A stretch of DNA of 64,000 nucleotides, taken from positions 6,240,276-6,304,275 of the forward strand of contig NC_059276.1 in the NCBI RefSeq assembly GCF_017591435.1, read 5' to 3'. Under the pieces are notes generated by a model. That model was not told where the DNA came from. It worked only from the letters and a program-made list of their open reading frames with translations, and ran no database searches. This document shows, one piece after another, positions 1 through 16,388 of the stretch. The translations under genes were made by a program, and so were the position numbers. The stretch is from Portunus trituberculatus (Eukaryota; Arthropoda; Malacostraca; Decapoda; Portunidae). Position 1 is the first letter of the stretch; each line of letters starts with the position of its first letter.

Positions 1-3285
<3,285 letters not shown>

Positions 3286-3610
3286 TTCTTACGGATGCTT
3301 ATAAAGAACTCGTAAGTTGATTGTAAAGCTAAGACAGTCACGTTTTGTTTTTCCCTGTATGAGAGATGGACAGTCTTATCTAGTCTTTTCATTCTTACGT
3401 ATGCTTATAACGACCTCGCAAGTTGATAATAATGCTAAAAAGGTCATTTCGTTTAGTTTTTCCCCTGCAGGAGTGATGGGCAATCCTATTCTTAGTCTTT
3501 TTTAGTCTTTTCATTCTTCCAGATGCTTTTAAACACCTTATAAGTTGATTATAATGCTAAAAATGGTCAATACGTTTTGTTTTTCCAGGAGTGATGGGCA
3601 GTCCTTTAGG
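3286..3610 (+). repeat. Three tandem units duplicating a splice acceptor and start codon
   Basis: Three units of about 108-122 bp begin near 3286, 3391 and 3512. Each runs from an ATTCTTAC-like start, through an AAGTTGAT core, to a TTTTTCC polypyrimidine tract. The third unit ends in the functional acceptor and start of the CRAL-TRIO coding exon (CCAG, then GAGTGATGGGCAGTCC). The second unit carries a near copy (GCAG, then GAGTGATGGGCAATCC, around 3465-3488), and the first a decayed one (GAGAGATGGACAGTC, around 3361-3375). Splicing to the second copy would use an ATG followed after eight codons by TAG. Confidence 0.8.
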
Positions 3611-3819
3611 TAGCGAGGAGGCGGGGGCGGTGCTGGGGCCGGATCAGTACGTGTGCACGCTGCCCGCTGAGGTGTGCAAGCTGGCGGAAACCCACTTGAA
3701 GGAGGAGGAACAGGCGAGGACGTCAGCGATTGTTCAGATGCGTAATTTCATCTCCAGTCACCCCTTGATTACCAAATGCAGGATGGGTAAGACTTCTGTG
3801 GTTTGGTTAAGCTAGGTTT

Positions 3820-3885
<66 letters not shown>

Positions 3886-6800
3886 CAACTGTTACCAATA
3901 CCACCACCGCCACCACTATCACTACTACCACCACCACCACACCTCCGTCTCCCTCAACAGATGGCAACTTTCTTCTGCGGTTCTTGAGGATGAAGAAATT
4001 CCGGGTGGAGGAGGCGCAGGAACAACTGGAGAAGTACTTGAGGATGCGTCAGGAACACCCGCAGTGGTTCACGAAGCTGAATATTCTCGACCCCACGTTA
4101 GATGAGCTCATTTCAACGGGGTACTTTTTTGCACTGCCTGAGAGGGACGAGTCTGGCAGGCGGGTGTTCTTCAGTGTTGGTGGTAAGTTATGTCATCTTG
4201 CGCACCGCTTTCTCTGCTCCCTCTAACTCCTCTAGTACTGTGGCGCATTTCTACCGTGAGTTTTGGGTATGATTTGACGATTTTATTGACATTAGGTAGG
4301 ATCTGTAGAGGTCAGAAGGTAAATAGCCACAGTCTTCACCATTTTAATCACCACATAAGTTTATGAAGCTGTAAAAAAGTCACGAAATAGTATGCAGAGT
4401 GAATATGAAAACGTGTCATGTTACTGAAAATAAAATAAGTTTTTTTTTTTTTTTACTGTTTTAGAAGCCGATTAAAGCTTTCTTCATGATCAGCTTTTAA
4501 AAACAGTCTTGGTGATCACTTTTTTTTTTTTATGGGGTGGGATATTTTATGGTTTATAGAGGCAGATTAATACTATTTCTTCATTATCAGCAAGGGGAGT
4601 AATCTTAAACTAGACTAATAGATTTGATAGCATTTGAAAATATTCGTGATGATAATTCTTTGAGGTGGGGTTACGGTTTTAGTGGCAGATTAACACTATT
4701 TTTTCATTATGAGCAAGGGGAAGAATCTTAAACCATGCTGATCAATTTTGCAGCCTTTGAAAATAGTCGTAGTGATCATTTTGAGGGTGGGAGGTGTGGA
4801 TTTTTAAACGTTTTTAGAGGCAGATTAACGCTATTTCTACATTTTCAGCAAAGAGAATAATTTTAAGCTAGACTAATAAATTTTGTAGCTTTTGAAAATA
4901 ATCGTGTTAATTTTTGTACGGAGTGGGAGTTTTTTTACGGTTTTAGAGACAGATTAACACTATTTCTTCATATTCAGCAAGGGGAGTAATCTTTAACCAG
5001 GCTAATCAATTTTGTAACTTCTGAAAATCGTCGTGGTGATCATTTTTGGGGAATGTGTGGGTTTTGTTACGTTTTTAGAAGCAGATTAACATTATTTCTT
5101 CATTATCAGCAAGGGGAGTAATCTTGAACTAGACTAATAAATTTTGTAGCTTTTGAAAATAATGAAGTAATAATCTTTTAGGGGACGGATGTTTAACGGT
5201 TTTAGTGGCAAATCAACACTATTGCTTCATTATCAGCAAGGGGAGTAATCTTGAACTAATCAATTTTGTACCTTTTGAAAATATTTGTGGTGATATTTTA
5301 TATGGGTATAACTGCAGTATTTCTAACCTCTTTGCTCTCTCATTACTACTGTTTTCAAAGCCCACGGAGGTGATTCGCTGGATTATCATGTGTTTCTTTT
5401 GTCAGTAGTGTGGAAGTCATGTTAACCCGTCACTAGAGTCTCGAAAAATTTATTCTTTTGAAGGTGATGTAAACCCAGTGATTGTGTTGGTTAGCTTGTC
5501 TTTAGTGGGAAGGAAAGGTAATGTGTTTGATAAAGGTACAGTGACGTATCAGTAACTTACCAGTGTCGTGTGAGTTCAATGTCTGATATATGTGACGCTA
5601 CAGTGACGTCTTTTCACACATCCAAAACAGCAGTGATTTTCAAGATGGCAAAGTTTTCAGCTGTACTTTTTTCCAGTTCCTTTAATCTTTCACTGTCTTC
5701 CCCCCTCCCCCTTTGTCCATGACGTCTTTACACACATCCAAGAGAACAGCGATTTTAAAATGACAATGTTTACAGCTGTACTTTTCTTCCTTTCATGATT
5801 TTTGGTTATTTTGTCTCCAGTTGCCTTATCTTTCACTGTCTTCGCTATTTTTTTCCTTTATCTATGAGCAGTACAGGTAATATTGCTATAATGTTCATTG
5901 CGCAACATATACTTAGTGTGAAAACTTCTAAGCTATACCGCGACTACTTTTAAAAGATTCTAGTTGAAGTTACGTGAGTTTTCAATTGTTTAAACGATTC
6001 TAGCGACATATAGGCAAGCTTTCTATATTATTAATCCCTTCAGTAGCATGACGCGTATCCATATATATTCTGCTTACTATCTGGTGATTTTATAAAGCTT
6101 CAGATACTTATGTTGGCATTAAAATAGTGAAAAGTACGGCCTAATCTTCTGACCTCTATAGACCCCTAATGTAAATAAAATCGTCTAATCATGCCCAAAA
6201 CTCAAGGTAGAAATGCTTCCCAGTACTGAAGGGGTTGAAAGGTTGTTTTTTAAGTTGCGTGAGTTTTCAAGGATGTTTAAACGATTCTAGCAACAGATTG
6301 GCAAGCTTTCTATCATTAACAAGAGAAACACACCTTTGAAGATCCGGCTGCTCTTCTCTGTATTCTAAAATTAGTCGTGGTGAGAGTAAAGTGTTTCAGA
6401 ATTAAGATCTTGCATAATATTTTTTTTTTTTTTCACTGTTTATTCCACGTCAAGCTGTTAAAATCGCCTTTATTTTGCCGCTCTTGATTATTACTTCGTT
6501 ATTAGTGCCGTTATGATTCTTTCTCTTACTTCCATTTTTTTATTTTTTTGGTTATTACTGTTTTCGTTTTTATTCTTTCGCTATTACTCATTATTCTTTC
6601 GTTATTGCTCATTATTCTTTCGTTACTATTCATTATTTATAACCATCTTTTATAATCATTCTTTCATTATTACTTTCATTTTTACTTTCAATTCAAAATC
6701 CTTTCCTTGTACACCAAAATTCTTCATCATTACTTTCATTTTCACTTTCAATTCAAAATGGTTTCCTTGTACACTAAAATTCTTTCGCACTGTCTACTCG

Positions 6801-7580
6801 TCATAACATTTCTCCAACATCCTGTCGTGTGTTCCGCGTTATTACCCTCCCATCATCATAATTATTTTTACATAACACTGGAGGAGCCGTCAATGAAAGG
6901 CCCCTCCTGTATTACTGCCAGCTGCTAGAATCTGAAGAAACTCGTGGTTCGGGCAACATTGTGCTGGTATTAATATGTCTGCAATGCGTCAGGCTGCGTG
7001 CATTGAGGGTTAAGACAGATGGTGAAGCTTGACAGCTGAGACGATGGAAGAGATGTGTGCGCTTTCTTATCTTATTATTACATTACCACGGTGCCATATT
7101 CTTAAGAAGACGCCACATCTCTACTTTCAAAAGACTCTAGTTGAAGATACACGAGATTGTTAAGGGTGTTTTTACGGTTGTAGTGACAGATGAACAAGAT
7201 TTCTATATCATTAACGGGAGAGAAACACTCTTGAGAATGCGGCTAATCATCCATGTGGCCTTTGAAAATAGTCGTGGTGAGAGAGCAGAGGGTTTCAAAA
7301 AGCAAGCAGAAGGTCTGTCCACTGTGGTATCAAATAATTCCATCATGTGAAAATAGACAGATGTGTGAGTTATGAGACAGCACGTGACGGTAAAGAAATG
7401 ACGTATGGTGTCTCCCTTGAGTACATAATTCATAGGGACACTGAGGTTTATGATGGGATTAATTCATTACCTTCACTGCAGATCTATCCTTCTCATTTCT
7501 CACCGAATTTCACAGCAAGAATGAAGTAGCTACAACATTTTAGGCATTTATTAAAATCCAAGATATTTGTGTCTTTCATA

Positions 7581-7629
<49 letters not shown>

Positions 7630-9322
7630 TCTGTGCTGTATTGATTTATCCAAGGGTGTTTTTATGCTTATATGAATAGTTTAACAAATATCCCACCATA
7701 TGAATAGGAAGGAAACCAAGAAAACGAGACCTAACGCTTTTGTACCCTTGGAAAAAATGTTAAACAGACAGAACAAGGCGCGCTGTTTGTTTCGAGGCTT
7801 CATAACACTCCTACTTTGAATAACCTTTTTGGCCTTTTTCCTTAAAGACTAACACCTCAGTGGGCCTTTATTCCTTAGCCAGTACTACTCATGATAAAAA
7901 ACAGGAGACCACACTATTTACCCTGCACTCTTCCACACTAGGCAAGATGGACCCCACCCGCTTCACAGCCTCAGACCAGATGCGCTCTATGCTGGTTGGT
8001 TTTGAGTCTTTGATTGAGGATGAGGAGAACCAAGTGCGTGGCTTCACCTACATCTTTGACGAGAAGGAGCTGGGCCTCTCCATCATCACTCTTTGGACTC
8101 CCTCTGATGTGTCCAAGGCCTTCCAGTGCTGTGAGGTAAGGCAGCTAGTCACTCGGTACGGTCTTCAAAGGCCTTACTGAGATTGGGTTGAGTTTGGTGC
8201 ACAAGAATAGATAGGGAGCCACTAGGGTTTGTTTTTCAAGGATTTGCCAGGGGATGGGTTCGTGTTTAGTGAGATAAGTAGCCACTAGAGTACGCTTTTT
8301 CAAGGGTTTACTGAGATGGGGTCAACTTTGGTGGACTGGAATAGACACCAGCCACTAGAATGTTTTTCAAGGGTTTATCAGGAGATATGGTCAAGTTTGA
8401 TGGACCGGAATAGACAAACAGCCACTAGAGTATGCTTTTTCAAGTGTTCAGTTTGGCTGAACTGGAATAGACAGGCAGCCACTAGATAGATTTAAGTTTG
8501 GTGGACTGGAATAAACAGACAACCAACAGAAAAAGTCCGTAATAACTGCTATTTTCTTCAAAGGCCAAGAGGCAGTGCTATTTTTTTCTTATTTATTGGT
8601 ATCTTATTACACATTGTACTGTATATTTCATGTCTATTTCTTTTATATATATATATATCTATTTGTTTATATTTTACTCATGAATCATCATCTTTATCAT
8701 AACAGAAGTGTAATGATTATTGTCTTCTTTGTGTGGCAGAAAACCATCCCCATGAGGCACAAAGAGATCCACATTGTGAACCTGCCCACCGCACTCATGG
8801 CCGTGTTTGAGTTTGCCAAGACGTTGCTCTCAGACAAGATCAAAAACAGGTTCCAGGTAAATTTTTAGCACAAGGACCTGCTGAGCTTGGTAGACCATGT
8901 ATAAAATTGTGCCAGGGTTACAAGAGAATTGCCACCCTCTCCAAGCACAGTGAAGCAAGACTGAATGCATAATATTGTCACTGCAAGCACTACACTAGAC
9001 ATAGAACAACTCACTTCACCAAAATGAGACAAATGAGTGAGAAAGATGCCAGGAAAACTCAGGCTAAACACATGTAGACACCCTAATATCCCAGAAATGA
9101 AGCCAACAAACTTGAATGGTTTCTAATATGTGAACTCTCCTCTGCCTTCCAGATGCACAGTGACAACAGCAAGCTGAGGCAAGCAGTGCCCTCCAGACTC
9201 CTTCCCAAAGAGTATGGAGGCACTGTTCCCATGGCCGACATGATCCGTAAGTGTGCTGGATGCATGGATAGAGAGAGAGAGAAAGAGAGATAGAAATAGA
9301 AATACCAAGAGGAAAGTTCAAC

Positions 9323-9379
<57 letters not shown>

Positions 9380-9763
9380 AAAAAATGGAAGTACCAGGTG
9401 AAAAGTTCAATATAATGAGGAAAACATTGTAAACTGATAATGAAAGACTTAAGACAGACTTCTCAAACAACAATGGACATACAAACATTATACCAGGTTA
9501 TTAATATGGTCAGAGTAGATCCTAAATTATTTAATCTCCATGCAAGTTTTCCTTTAACACTCCAAACCTAACCTGATCTAGTACATGTAATTGTTTCTAA
9601 TGTTTCTCTCTCGGCAGAAATGTACAAGAAGGAGCTGCTGTCAGTGAGGAGTCGTGTGTTGATGCTGGACCAGATGCACATTGCCAAGAAGCCCAAGAAC
9701 AAGAGGATTGACAAAGCCCTCACTACAATCCAGCGTAACTTTAAGAAGCTTGACATTGATTAA
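3594..9763 (+). CDS. CRAL-TRIO domain lipid-transfer protein (alpha-tocopherol transfer protein / retinaldehyde-binding-like)
   Basis: Coding exons: 3594-3786, 3961-4182, 7942-8135, 8740-8856, 9153-9246, 9618-9763, all with GT-AG introns and matching phases. (The first exon continues upstream to an acceptor at 3588.) The product is 321 aa, normal for the family. Residues about 40-110 form the CRAL-TRIO N-terminal helical domain, with DGNFLLRFLR at 65-74. The lipid-binding SEC14-like fold follows at about 115-275, with the diagnostic LPKEYGG at 259-265 near its end, then a short basic C-terminus. Family members are cytosolic carriers of small hydrophobic ligands such as tocopherol, retinoids or phosphoinositides; the ligand here cannot be told. 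The ATG lies 5 nt after a splice acceptor, so at least one upstream non-coding exon is expected. Intron 4183-7941 holds a MITE and a tandem array. The subfamily (TTPA, RLBP1 or clavesin) is not resolved. Confidence 0.93.
3822..3883. repeat. (CT)n microsatellite in intron 1 of the CRAL-TRIO gene
   Basis: About 62 bp of pure CT fill much of the 174-bp intron between the first two coding exons, followed by a CAC-rich tract up to the acceptor at 3960. The pyrimidine tract lies where branchpoint and polypyrimidine signals are expected, so length variation could affect splicing of this short intron. Confidence 0.95.
4224..4435 (-). mobile_element. TTAA-type MITE, copy 1
   Basis: A reverse-strand copy of a roughly 210-bp non-coding element found five times in this window. 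Read on the minus strand it starts near the TTCAGTAACATGACACG segment (plus side about 4412-4430) and ends with CAGTACTAGAGGAGTTAG (plus side 4223-4240). The interior matches copies at 6031, 30841, 38949 and 56480, including the TTATACAGCTTCA-like and AATAAAATCGTC-like blocks. The termini are degraded compared with the cleanest copy at 56480. Confidence 0.8.
4440..5305 (+). repeat. Tandem array of a ~125-bp repeat, about 7 units
   Basis: Inside the intron 4183-7941, a unit containing GGCAGATTAACACTATTTC, then CATTATCAGCAAGGGGAGTA, a CTAATCAATTTTGTAGC block and GAAAATAGTCGTGGTGATCA recurs about every 120-130 bp, each time separated by a G/T-rich stretch with a T-run. Units differ at perhaps 10-20 percent of positions by eye. 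Single dispersed relatives occur elsewhere in the window (6240-6400, 7135-7290, 57300-57440). Confidence 0.88.
6031..6237 (+). mobile_element. TTAA-type MITE, copy 2
   Basis: A plus-strand copy beginning TTAATCCCTTCAGTAGCATG and ending CAGTACTGAAGGGGTTG. It carries the same internal landmarks as the other four copies: GGTGATTTTATAAAGCTTC, a CTATAGACCC block, AATAAAATCGTCTAATCATG and CCCAAAACTC. The left TTAA is kept and the right one has drifted. Confidence 0.85.
6240..6410 (+). repeat. Dispersed copy of the ~125-bp repeat family
   Basis: A diverged single unit with GATTCTAGCAACAGATTGGC, TCATTAACAAGAGAAACACA and AGTCGTGGTGAGAG. It matches the unit amplified at 4440-5305 and copies at 7135 and 57300. 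A partial related copy lies at about 5950-6025. Confidence 0.65.
7135..7295 (+). repeat. Dispersed copy of the ~125-bp repeat family
   Basis: One well-preserved unit: CTAGTTGAAGATACACGAG, GGGTGTTTTTACGGTTGTAG, CACTCTTGAGAATGCGGC, CTAATCATCCATGTGGCC and AGTCGTGGTGAGAGAGCAG. An open frame across it is incidental. Confidence 0.75.
7577..7629. repeat. (ATT)n microsatellite
   Basis: About 53 bp of pure ATT repeat in the 3.8-kb intron of the CRAL-TRIO gene. Confidence 0.95.
8139..8530 (+). repeat. Intronic minisatellite starting at a splice donor
   Basis: Starting 3 nt inside the donor of the exon ending at 8135, a roughly 70-80-bp unit recurs about five times. Landmarks are GCAGCCACTAGAGTATGC, TTTTCAAGGGTTTACTGAG and TTTGGTGGACTGGAATAGAC. 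The first unit (AGCTAGTCACTCGGTACGG, then CTTCAAAGGCCTTACTGAG) is the most diverged and touches the donor. Confidence 0.75.
9329..9377. repeat. (GA)n microsatellite
   Basis: Dinucleotide run in the last intron (9247-9617) of the CRAL-TRIO gene. Confidence 0.95.
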
Positions 9764-12700
9764 GGAACCTCAAGTGTTGCCACCCAAGAGAAGAAAGGTA
9801 CAAGTAGATTCTTGAGATTCACAAATACAGAACAAGTTGTAGAAGTTTGTACATTAGAAGTAGCTTGAAGGAATGACATGGGAGAATAGCTACAAATGTG
9901 GATCTTACATGACAAGCAAGATTTACATATGAACTGAGGAACCTGTAGCAGTGTAGAAGCAGCACTACACTGTCCAAATAATGATGTCATGTCAGGAAAG
10001 GCAAAGTTGTAGCCCCATACTTTCCGCTACACTTAGATTAAAGGTAACAGAAGTAGTACAAGGAACATAACAAGAGCATTATGTGAAGAAAAGTTAAGAT
10101 GTAGCTCATAATGTCTGTCTTGCTTAGCGTGAAGGCAGCAGAGATTCATGTATAGACTGACAGGATGGTGTAAGTATGATAGTTAGAACACCACACAGTC
10201 TCCATGTCATACTCAAGGCAGATCCCACCTAAAAGGGAGAGTGCCATCCTCAGCCTCAGTGTGGCAGCATTACAGGCCCCCTTGTGCACAGTTAGAGGCT
10301 ACAGTAGTGTGCTCATGTCCACCTCCTGAAGGCTGATGATATGTGGTCTTTCATAGAGTTAATGAAGAGTGTCTTTGAAATATTCAGTAGTGTATAATTC
10401 AATATCCCAGTGCTACAATAGATTGGTTGATTTTCTGAAGGCAGTAGTTGACCGCTCACTCACCATGCTTCCCAATATGTGATTCTTTTTATGTGAACTG
10501 CAAGGAATATCTGTGACTCGGCTAGATGTACAGTATACAAAGACACAAATGTGAACTGAATCCAGGTAAATTAAAAAGGAACTGCATGTTTACTTAATAA
10601 GTTCATGAAATTTGTATTGACATAAATGTTAGTCTTTAGCATTAAGATAAGAAATTTGCTTATTCTCTGCCTTTTATAATGGAAGCTTATAGAAGGTTTG
10701 GGCATCAAATTTAGACATAGCTGAAGAAATGCATAAAATTTTTCAGAATGCAAATGAATGTATGATATATTTCTAAGTTAAACAATTCTGGGAAACATAT
10801 CAGATATAAAAACAGCTAAGGTATGGTAAGTTTTACTCTGTAGTTTGAGAATTAACTATGATGTGTAAGAGCAAAGCTGGGATTGTTTTTCCCAAGCACA
10901 ATGATAATGACAAGGTAAAAAGAAACTAGATTTATTTGAATTAGGAATTATCTCAGAATCAGAGATTTTAGATTACCTCTTTATGTTTCTGATGCTTCAC
11001 ACACCAGATAATGTCCCTCAAGGGGGTATTCAAAAGAGAAGAGCATTCACTTCTCCCTATCTAAACAGTGGCTATCTTACAAATTATATATAAAAAAAAG
11101 TTCATGTTAAAGAATATCTACACTAAGTAATCAATTATAAATCACATAAGTCCCAAGAGGATGAATATTAAGTACACAGAAGTTAGTGTAAGGCGTCAAT
11201 AATTCCTGTGGTGTACAGCGGCTGCCAGCATGGTGGCTGCACCTCAATGAACTCTAGTCATACATTAGGAGTTCTTCCCATCCTTCGTAAGGCTCGCCAG
11301 GGTACAGCACTCAATACACACACAACTCACTCCAGGTTGTGTCATCGCCCTGTACCACATGTGCTAGTGTGTCACCCCTGTGTAGACTATTTATTGCTCT
11401 AGTGAAGTGTTGCTGTGTATACGTTTGTTTTCCACGACCGTGATGGTTTGGAAGGTTAATGTATGTGTGTATGCATATGCGTGTGTGTTGACAGTACTGT
11501 TGTAATAAATTATCCGATTTATCTTTGTGATGTCTTACATAGCTCATCTTACGCCTTCCTCAGTTATACCAGATCCACCTGTCAAAGCAATGAAAATATC
11601 ACAAGCCTTGCTCCTAAATGACTTCTAATCTGATGGTCAATACCTGCAGGATCATTGCTTGTCAACACTTCCATCACAACTCTTGAAATGGAGCAAGGCA
11701 GCATCTTAGAATGGTGTAGTTACAAATGACAGATCATGATGGTGGTTATTCATATTTATTTTGGAGGTTTACAGATTTAGTTGATGTTTTGATGGGAATG
11801 AAATCCTTCTCATGGGGTATCAAACAATAACATTATATTTTCTACATTCTATAAACAAGAATGATTATTTTTTATAAAAAAGTAACTAGAAACATATTTT
11901 GTGTTCTTTATGAAATTTAAGATGAAGAAAGAAAAGAAGCTTAAAAAGATCAGTAATGTGTTCCCTGAGACATGAACATTTCAAGGATTCCACACGCAGA
12001 TGTATGAACAAATGCCATGAAAAGCGCACCTTCCATTAGCATGACTATTTGGAATGGACTAGAAGCAGCAAGTCAGCATCAAACTGAGGGGAAAGCTAAT
12101 GTTGATAAAAAAGACTGGTGGACCACACACCTACAGTTGAGATCCTCTACCATAGAACTACATAGATGACTACAGCCAGTCACATATTATCCTACTTGTG
12201 CTGCTCCTGTGTGGGAAGACAGGCACTGCTTCCATGCATAAAAACAACTGTGCCTTTACACTGTCCCTAATACAGCAGGTCATCACCACCCAATCCTTCA
12301 TGTCATCCATTCTTCCCTATGACTGACTTTGTGCAAACATTTCTGCCCTCTTCAAGGGTAAAGATGTTTCCAGTCAACCATCTCACACTTCCTTCCACTT
12401 ACAGCTATTTTGTGCAAACTTTGTGAATGAATGCATCAACACTAAATATACCAACAATTAGATTCACATACTTGCATCATTTCAGAGTTAAATTACTCCT
12501 GGATGAACATGATGGTAACTCAATGTTGTTGAACTTGATATCATTGATGCCTTTAAAAACAATCACCCACTAAAACCCTGTCTACAATCAAGCACAGCTG
12601 GATCACTAAGACCCCAATGATATCTGGTTAGCCTAGACTGCTCACACTGGTTCACCTTTCCTGTCCATTACCATCTCAGACAACACTACCACAACATACT

Positions 12701-13793
12701 CCAGGCACCAAATTACACAACACAAAGCCGAATCAACAGCCACTATGACACCAATGCAATATGAAAATGTTCTAACATATTAAATACCAAATATTGGAGG
12801 TATTAATAGAAGTGAATATTTACATACACATCAACATCCACAGCATCCAGAACCCTCACACAAACACATTCTTCACACAAATTTGACACTTACCACTCAC
12901 ACATTTTAGGTCCCACAACATACATTTCTACCAGCAAAATATACACACACTACCAGACAGTTGTTGCATATCTTAACATACAACTTCACTAACTGTCAGG
13001 CAGCAGTTTCATAACTCATTCTGAAAATTTATCACAATAAACTCTAATAAATGCTTTCTATTAATAAAAAAAAAATATTACAATGAAGATGATTAGCAAA
13101 AGGTTAGAAATGGACATATTAGTGGGACTGCATGTCAGTTTAGAGAGGAGATGGAGAGTACTAGAGAGAAACTAAACAGAGAGTAATGACCAGAGAAAAG
13201 CTTTGGGATGAAGTGAAGGAAGACATGCAGGTGATGAATGTAGCAGAATAGAATGGAGAAAATATAGATCGTAAAGAAAGGTAAATAGTAGAGGCAGATA
13301 ATCCACTGTGGCAACCCTTGATGGGACCACTAGACTGAAATTAATGCAGCGACACAAACATAAATTCCTCAACAGCTTACTCAGGTGATGCTGACTCATT
13401 ACATATTGTTCACTGTACGAGATAATTAGTTAGTTTTCACATTAAAATATATTACAATAGAAACACACAAACTCGAATGTTAATACTGTGAATGAGAAAA
13501 GAATTGAATACTACTATACTTTGTTCACAATGGCACAATAAAAAAAAAAACTAAATCTAGGAATGCTAAGAGTTAATTAATTGCATCTAATATGAAAGAC
13601 ATGCAAATAAATACCAGATTCCAACATGAAGCAATAAATCACAACCATAAATAAATAAAAACATGGAAAATAAATTACAAAACGATATATTACACTTCTG
13701 AAACTATCAATTTAATGGACCCAAACTTGTTCTATGCGCACACACACACACTTTACTTTACTTTACTTACACACACAATCTATGTCACCCTGC
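9764..13793. other. Convergent 3' region between the CRAL-TRIO and PMP34 genes
   Basis: No coding exon is supported. The left part is the likely 3' UTR of the lipid-transfer gene; a plausible poly(A) signal AATAAA lies at 11504-11509, giving a UTR of about 1.75 kb. The right part is AT-rich (11.5-13.79 kb) and would include the 3' UTR of the minus-strand carrier gene. No clear transposon, tRNA or long microsatellite was seen. Confidence 0.6.
11504..11509 (+). terminator. Candidate poly(A) signal of the CRAL-TRIO gene
   Basis: AATAAA on the plus strand, about 1.74 kb after the stop codon. It is a candidate only, because AT-rich DNA gives chance hits and no transcript evidence is available. 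Confidence 0.35.
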
Positions 13794-16018
13794 TCACTGC
13801 TTCACCACTAAGCGTTGTCGACCCATCAAGACAGCAAAGACAGCGGCAGCAATCTTCTCATAGCACACAAACATTAGAGCTGCAGCCAGCACTGTTTGCA
13901 GCAACTTAGCCTCCAGACCTTTGAACAGTCCCTTGGGTCCCTGCAGTCTGAAACAACAATAACATCAACAATACCATTAATTACGTGTGTTAGAAGCCAG
14001 GCAGACACAAGGAGACCAGATCAGCGCATGAATATAAAAGTGTGTCCTATGGTAGTCACACTTACTTCAAGATGTACAGCATGAGGGTGATGATGCCGGC
14101 GTTCTGTGGAATCCCCTCGTAGGTGTGGCCATGCTGTGGGGAGGCAAGAGACACAGACATCAAGACCAAGTTACATATGCAGAATTATGGCTAGATAAAC
14201 CAAGATGGACTCAAACCCAACACACACGCACCCTTTGCTTGGCCTGCACCAGCTGGATGGGGTAGGTGAGCACAGTGGCCACAGTCTTGGCCACTGCACC
14301 CACCAGGAACACAGTGGAGGAGCTGAGTTGCCGGCCACCAGACACCCTCATGGCCTGCCGCTTGGCTGCTTCGTACACCATGAACTGGATGGCTGGGTTG
14401 ACAGTCAGCACCAGGGAGGATGTAGCACCAGACCACAGACCTGCCAGACCCTCCTCACGCCACACTCGCCTCAGTCCATCTGTGAATAAAAGGATGAATA
14501 ACAGCATGCAGGAAGTGAATATTACCCCTCTCATTAATAACTAACCATTCTGATACAACTCCTCGTTCTACAGCCACTAGCTTGAACTTGCTAGAAATTG
14601 TAAAATGTGTTCTTGTTTATCTCCTTTCTTGCAGATGCTTACACACTCCATACATGGCTTCTTGTGCTGTGATTTAATGCATACTGTAGTGAGAGGGTTG
14701 AGAAGTGGAAGGAGTGAGAGAAGGAAGGATGAATATAACACCAAGGAGGCTATAAATCAGACCTACCCATGGCAATCCCAATACAGAGTATCCTACTGCT
14801 GAATATTCATTACTAAACATACAACTAAACAGTAATGGAGAAGTATTCATGATGCTTCAACATTTGAGTGTGTAAGGATGTCTAAGAATGATACAGCTAA
14901 CATTACTGACCTATACATTCAGCAACATCTCCAGTGAAAGACAAAACCACTGACTTTATTCCTTGCCAGAAACAAACAGAACACCACTCCAGGACCTTCA
15001 ACACCCTGGAGTTTCTCAACAATTGACAGGGTGTAGCAGAGAGGAGACAATTGCCCAGCCAACCCTCCCCCGGCTGCCAAGACCTACCCAGCATGCCCTT
15101 GTAGTGGTGGTTGGTGACAGGGGCAGTGGGAGTGGTGGGTTGCTTGCGGCGGTGCACACCCTGCATCTTCAACCTGGTGTTCACAACCCACAGGGGGTTT
15201 GTTGCCATCACATTGACAGAACCTGAGGAAATGTATTCTGATGAGCCAGTGGCACTAATATATTATCACACCTCCAGCCCAGTGTGTTGGTGACATCAAC
15301 ACAACTCACTGGAAGAACAAACACAACAACATAAGAGATAAGAGTATTCATGAGGTAGGTGGAAAGAGACCAGACCAGTGGGAAGAACTAAGAAGACATG
15401 GAGAAAGTGCATTCAGCAGGATATGGACCTTCTGAGAATGAATGGGGAAATGAATGGGAAATTTGCACAAGATAGAAGAGAATGGAGAAGAGTCATTGCA
15501 TTTTCAAACCCAATAGGATGTTTAACAATAAAGAAAAAAAGAAGAAATGTTATACATAACATTTGGGAAGAATAAAAAGTACTCAATCATATAGCAAGGC
15601 CACAAAGTTCTCAATATATTCATTACAAACCAGCGAAGTGGAACACAGGAGAGCCAGAATGCAAAAGACTGTCAGTATTCAATGTCCCAGCACTCACCAG
15701 CCATCATTGCCAGCAACAGGTCCTTGATGGCAGCCTGCTCCTTGTTGGCCACACGCTTCAGGCCGTGGAAGGTGTAGAAGTAGACAAAGTTGGAGCAGTA
15801 TAGCGACTCAATGACCGGCAGCAGTCCTCGGTACAAGCCAACTCTGACAGGTTAAGAGATGGTTACTGTTGCTGTCAATGCTGCTACTGTTACTACTGTT
15901 GTCAATGTTGCTACTGTTACTACTGTTGTCAATGCTGCTACTGCTACTACTACTACTATACTTGCTGTTTTGATTTATAGCTGTTTAATAGAGAATCCAA
16001 ACTATTACAACTACTACT

Positions 16019-16055
<37 letters not shown>

Positions 16056-16356
16056 TACAATCCTTCATCACGATAAATCTCAATCATCTGGGTAAAAGTG
16101 TTCCTGCTTGTCCGTCCTTCTTCCACTGAAAAAAATAAATAATCCACCTTGAACCAAATTGAACACAGGTATATCAAACTTATCATTTCCACCAGTCACA
16201 GCACAGGTATGTTATTACTGGGGTGTGGCTCAGGTGTTAGTGGTGGCGGCAACACACCTCATACTCACACTGAAGTCTGGTGCGTACTGTGTCCAGCGGG
16301 AAGAAGGTCGCCATAGCCACTGCCGACCCCTGCAACACACCACACAACTTGTAATG

Positions 16357-16388
<32 letters not shown>

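Noticed and set aside
4440..5305. A CRISPR-like array
   Set aside because: Whole units repeat with diverged copies and no unique spacers of fixed size, in a eukaryotic intron. It is a minisatellite.
12150..13790. A possible gene in the convergent region
   Set aside because: Only short frames without splice-site pairs or recognisable motifs. It is best described as UTR or intergenic.
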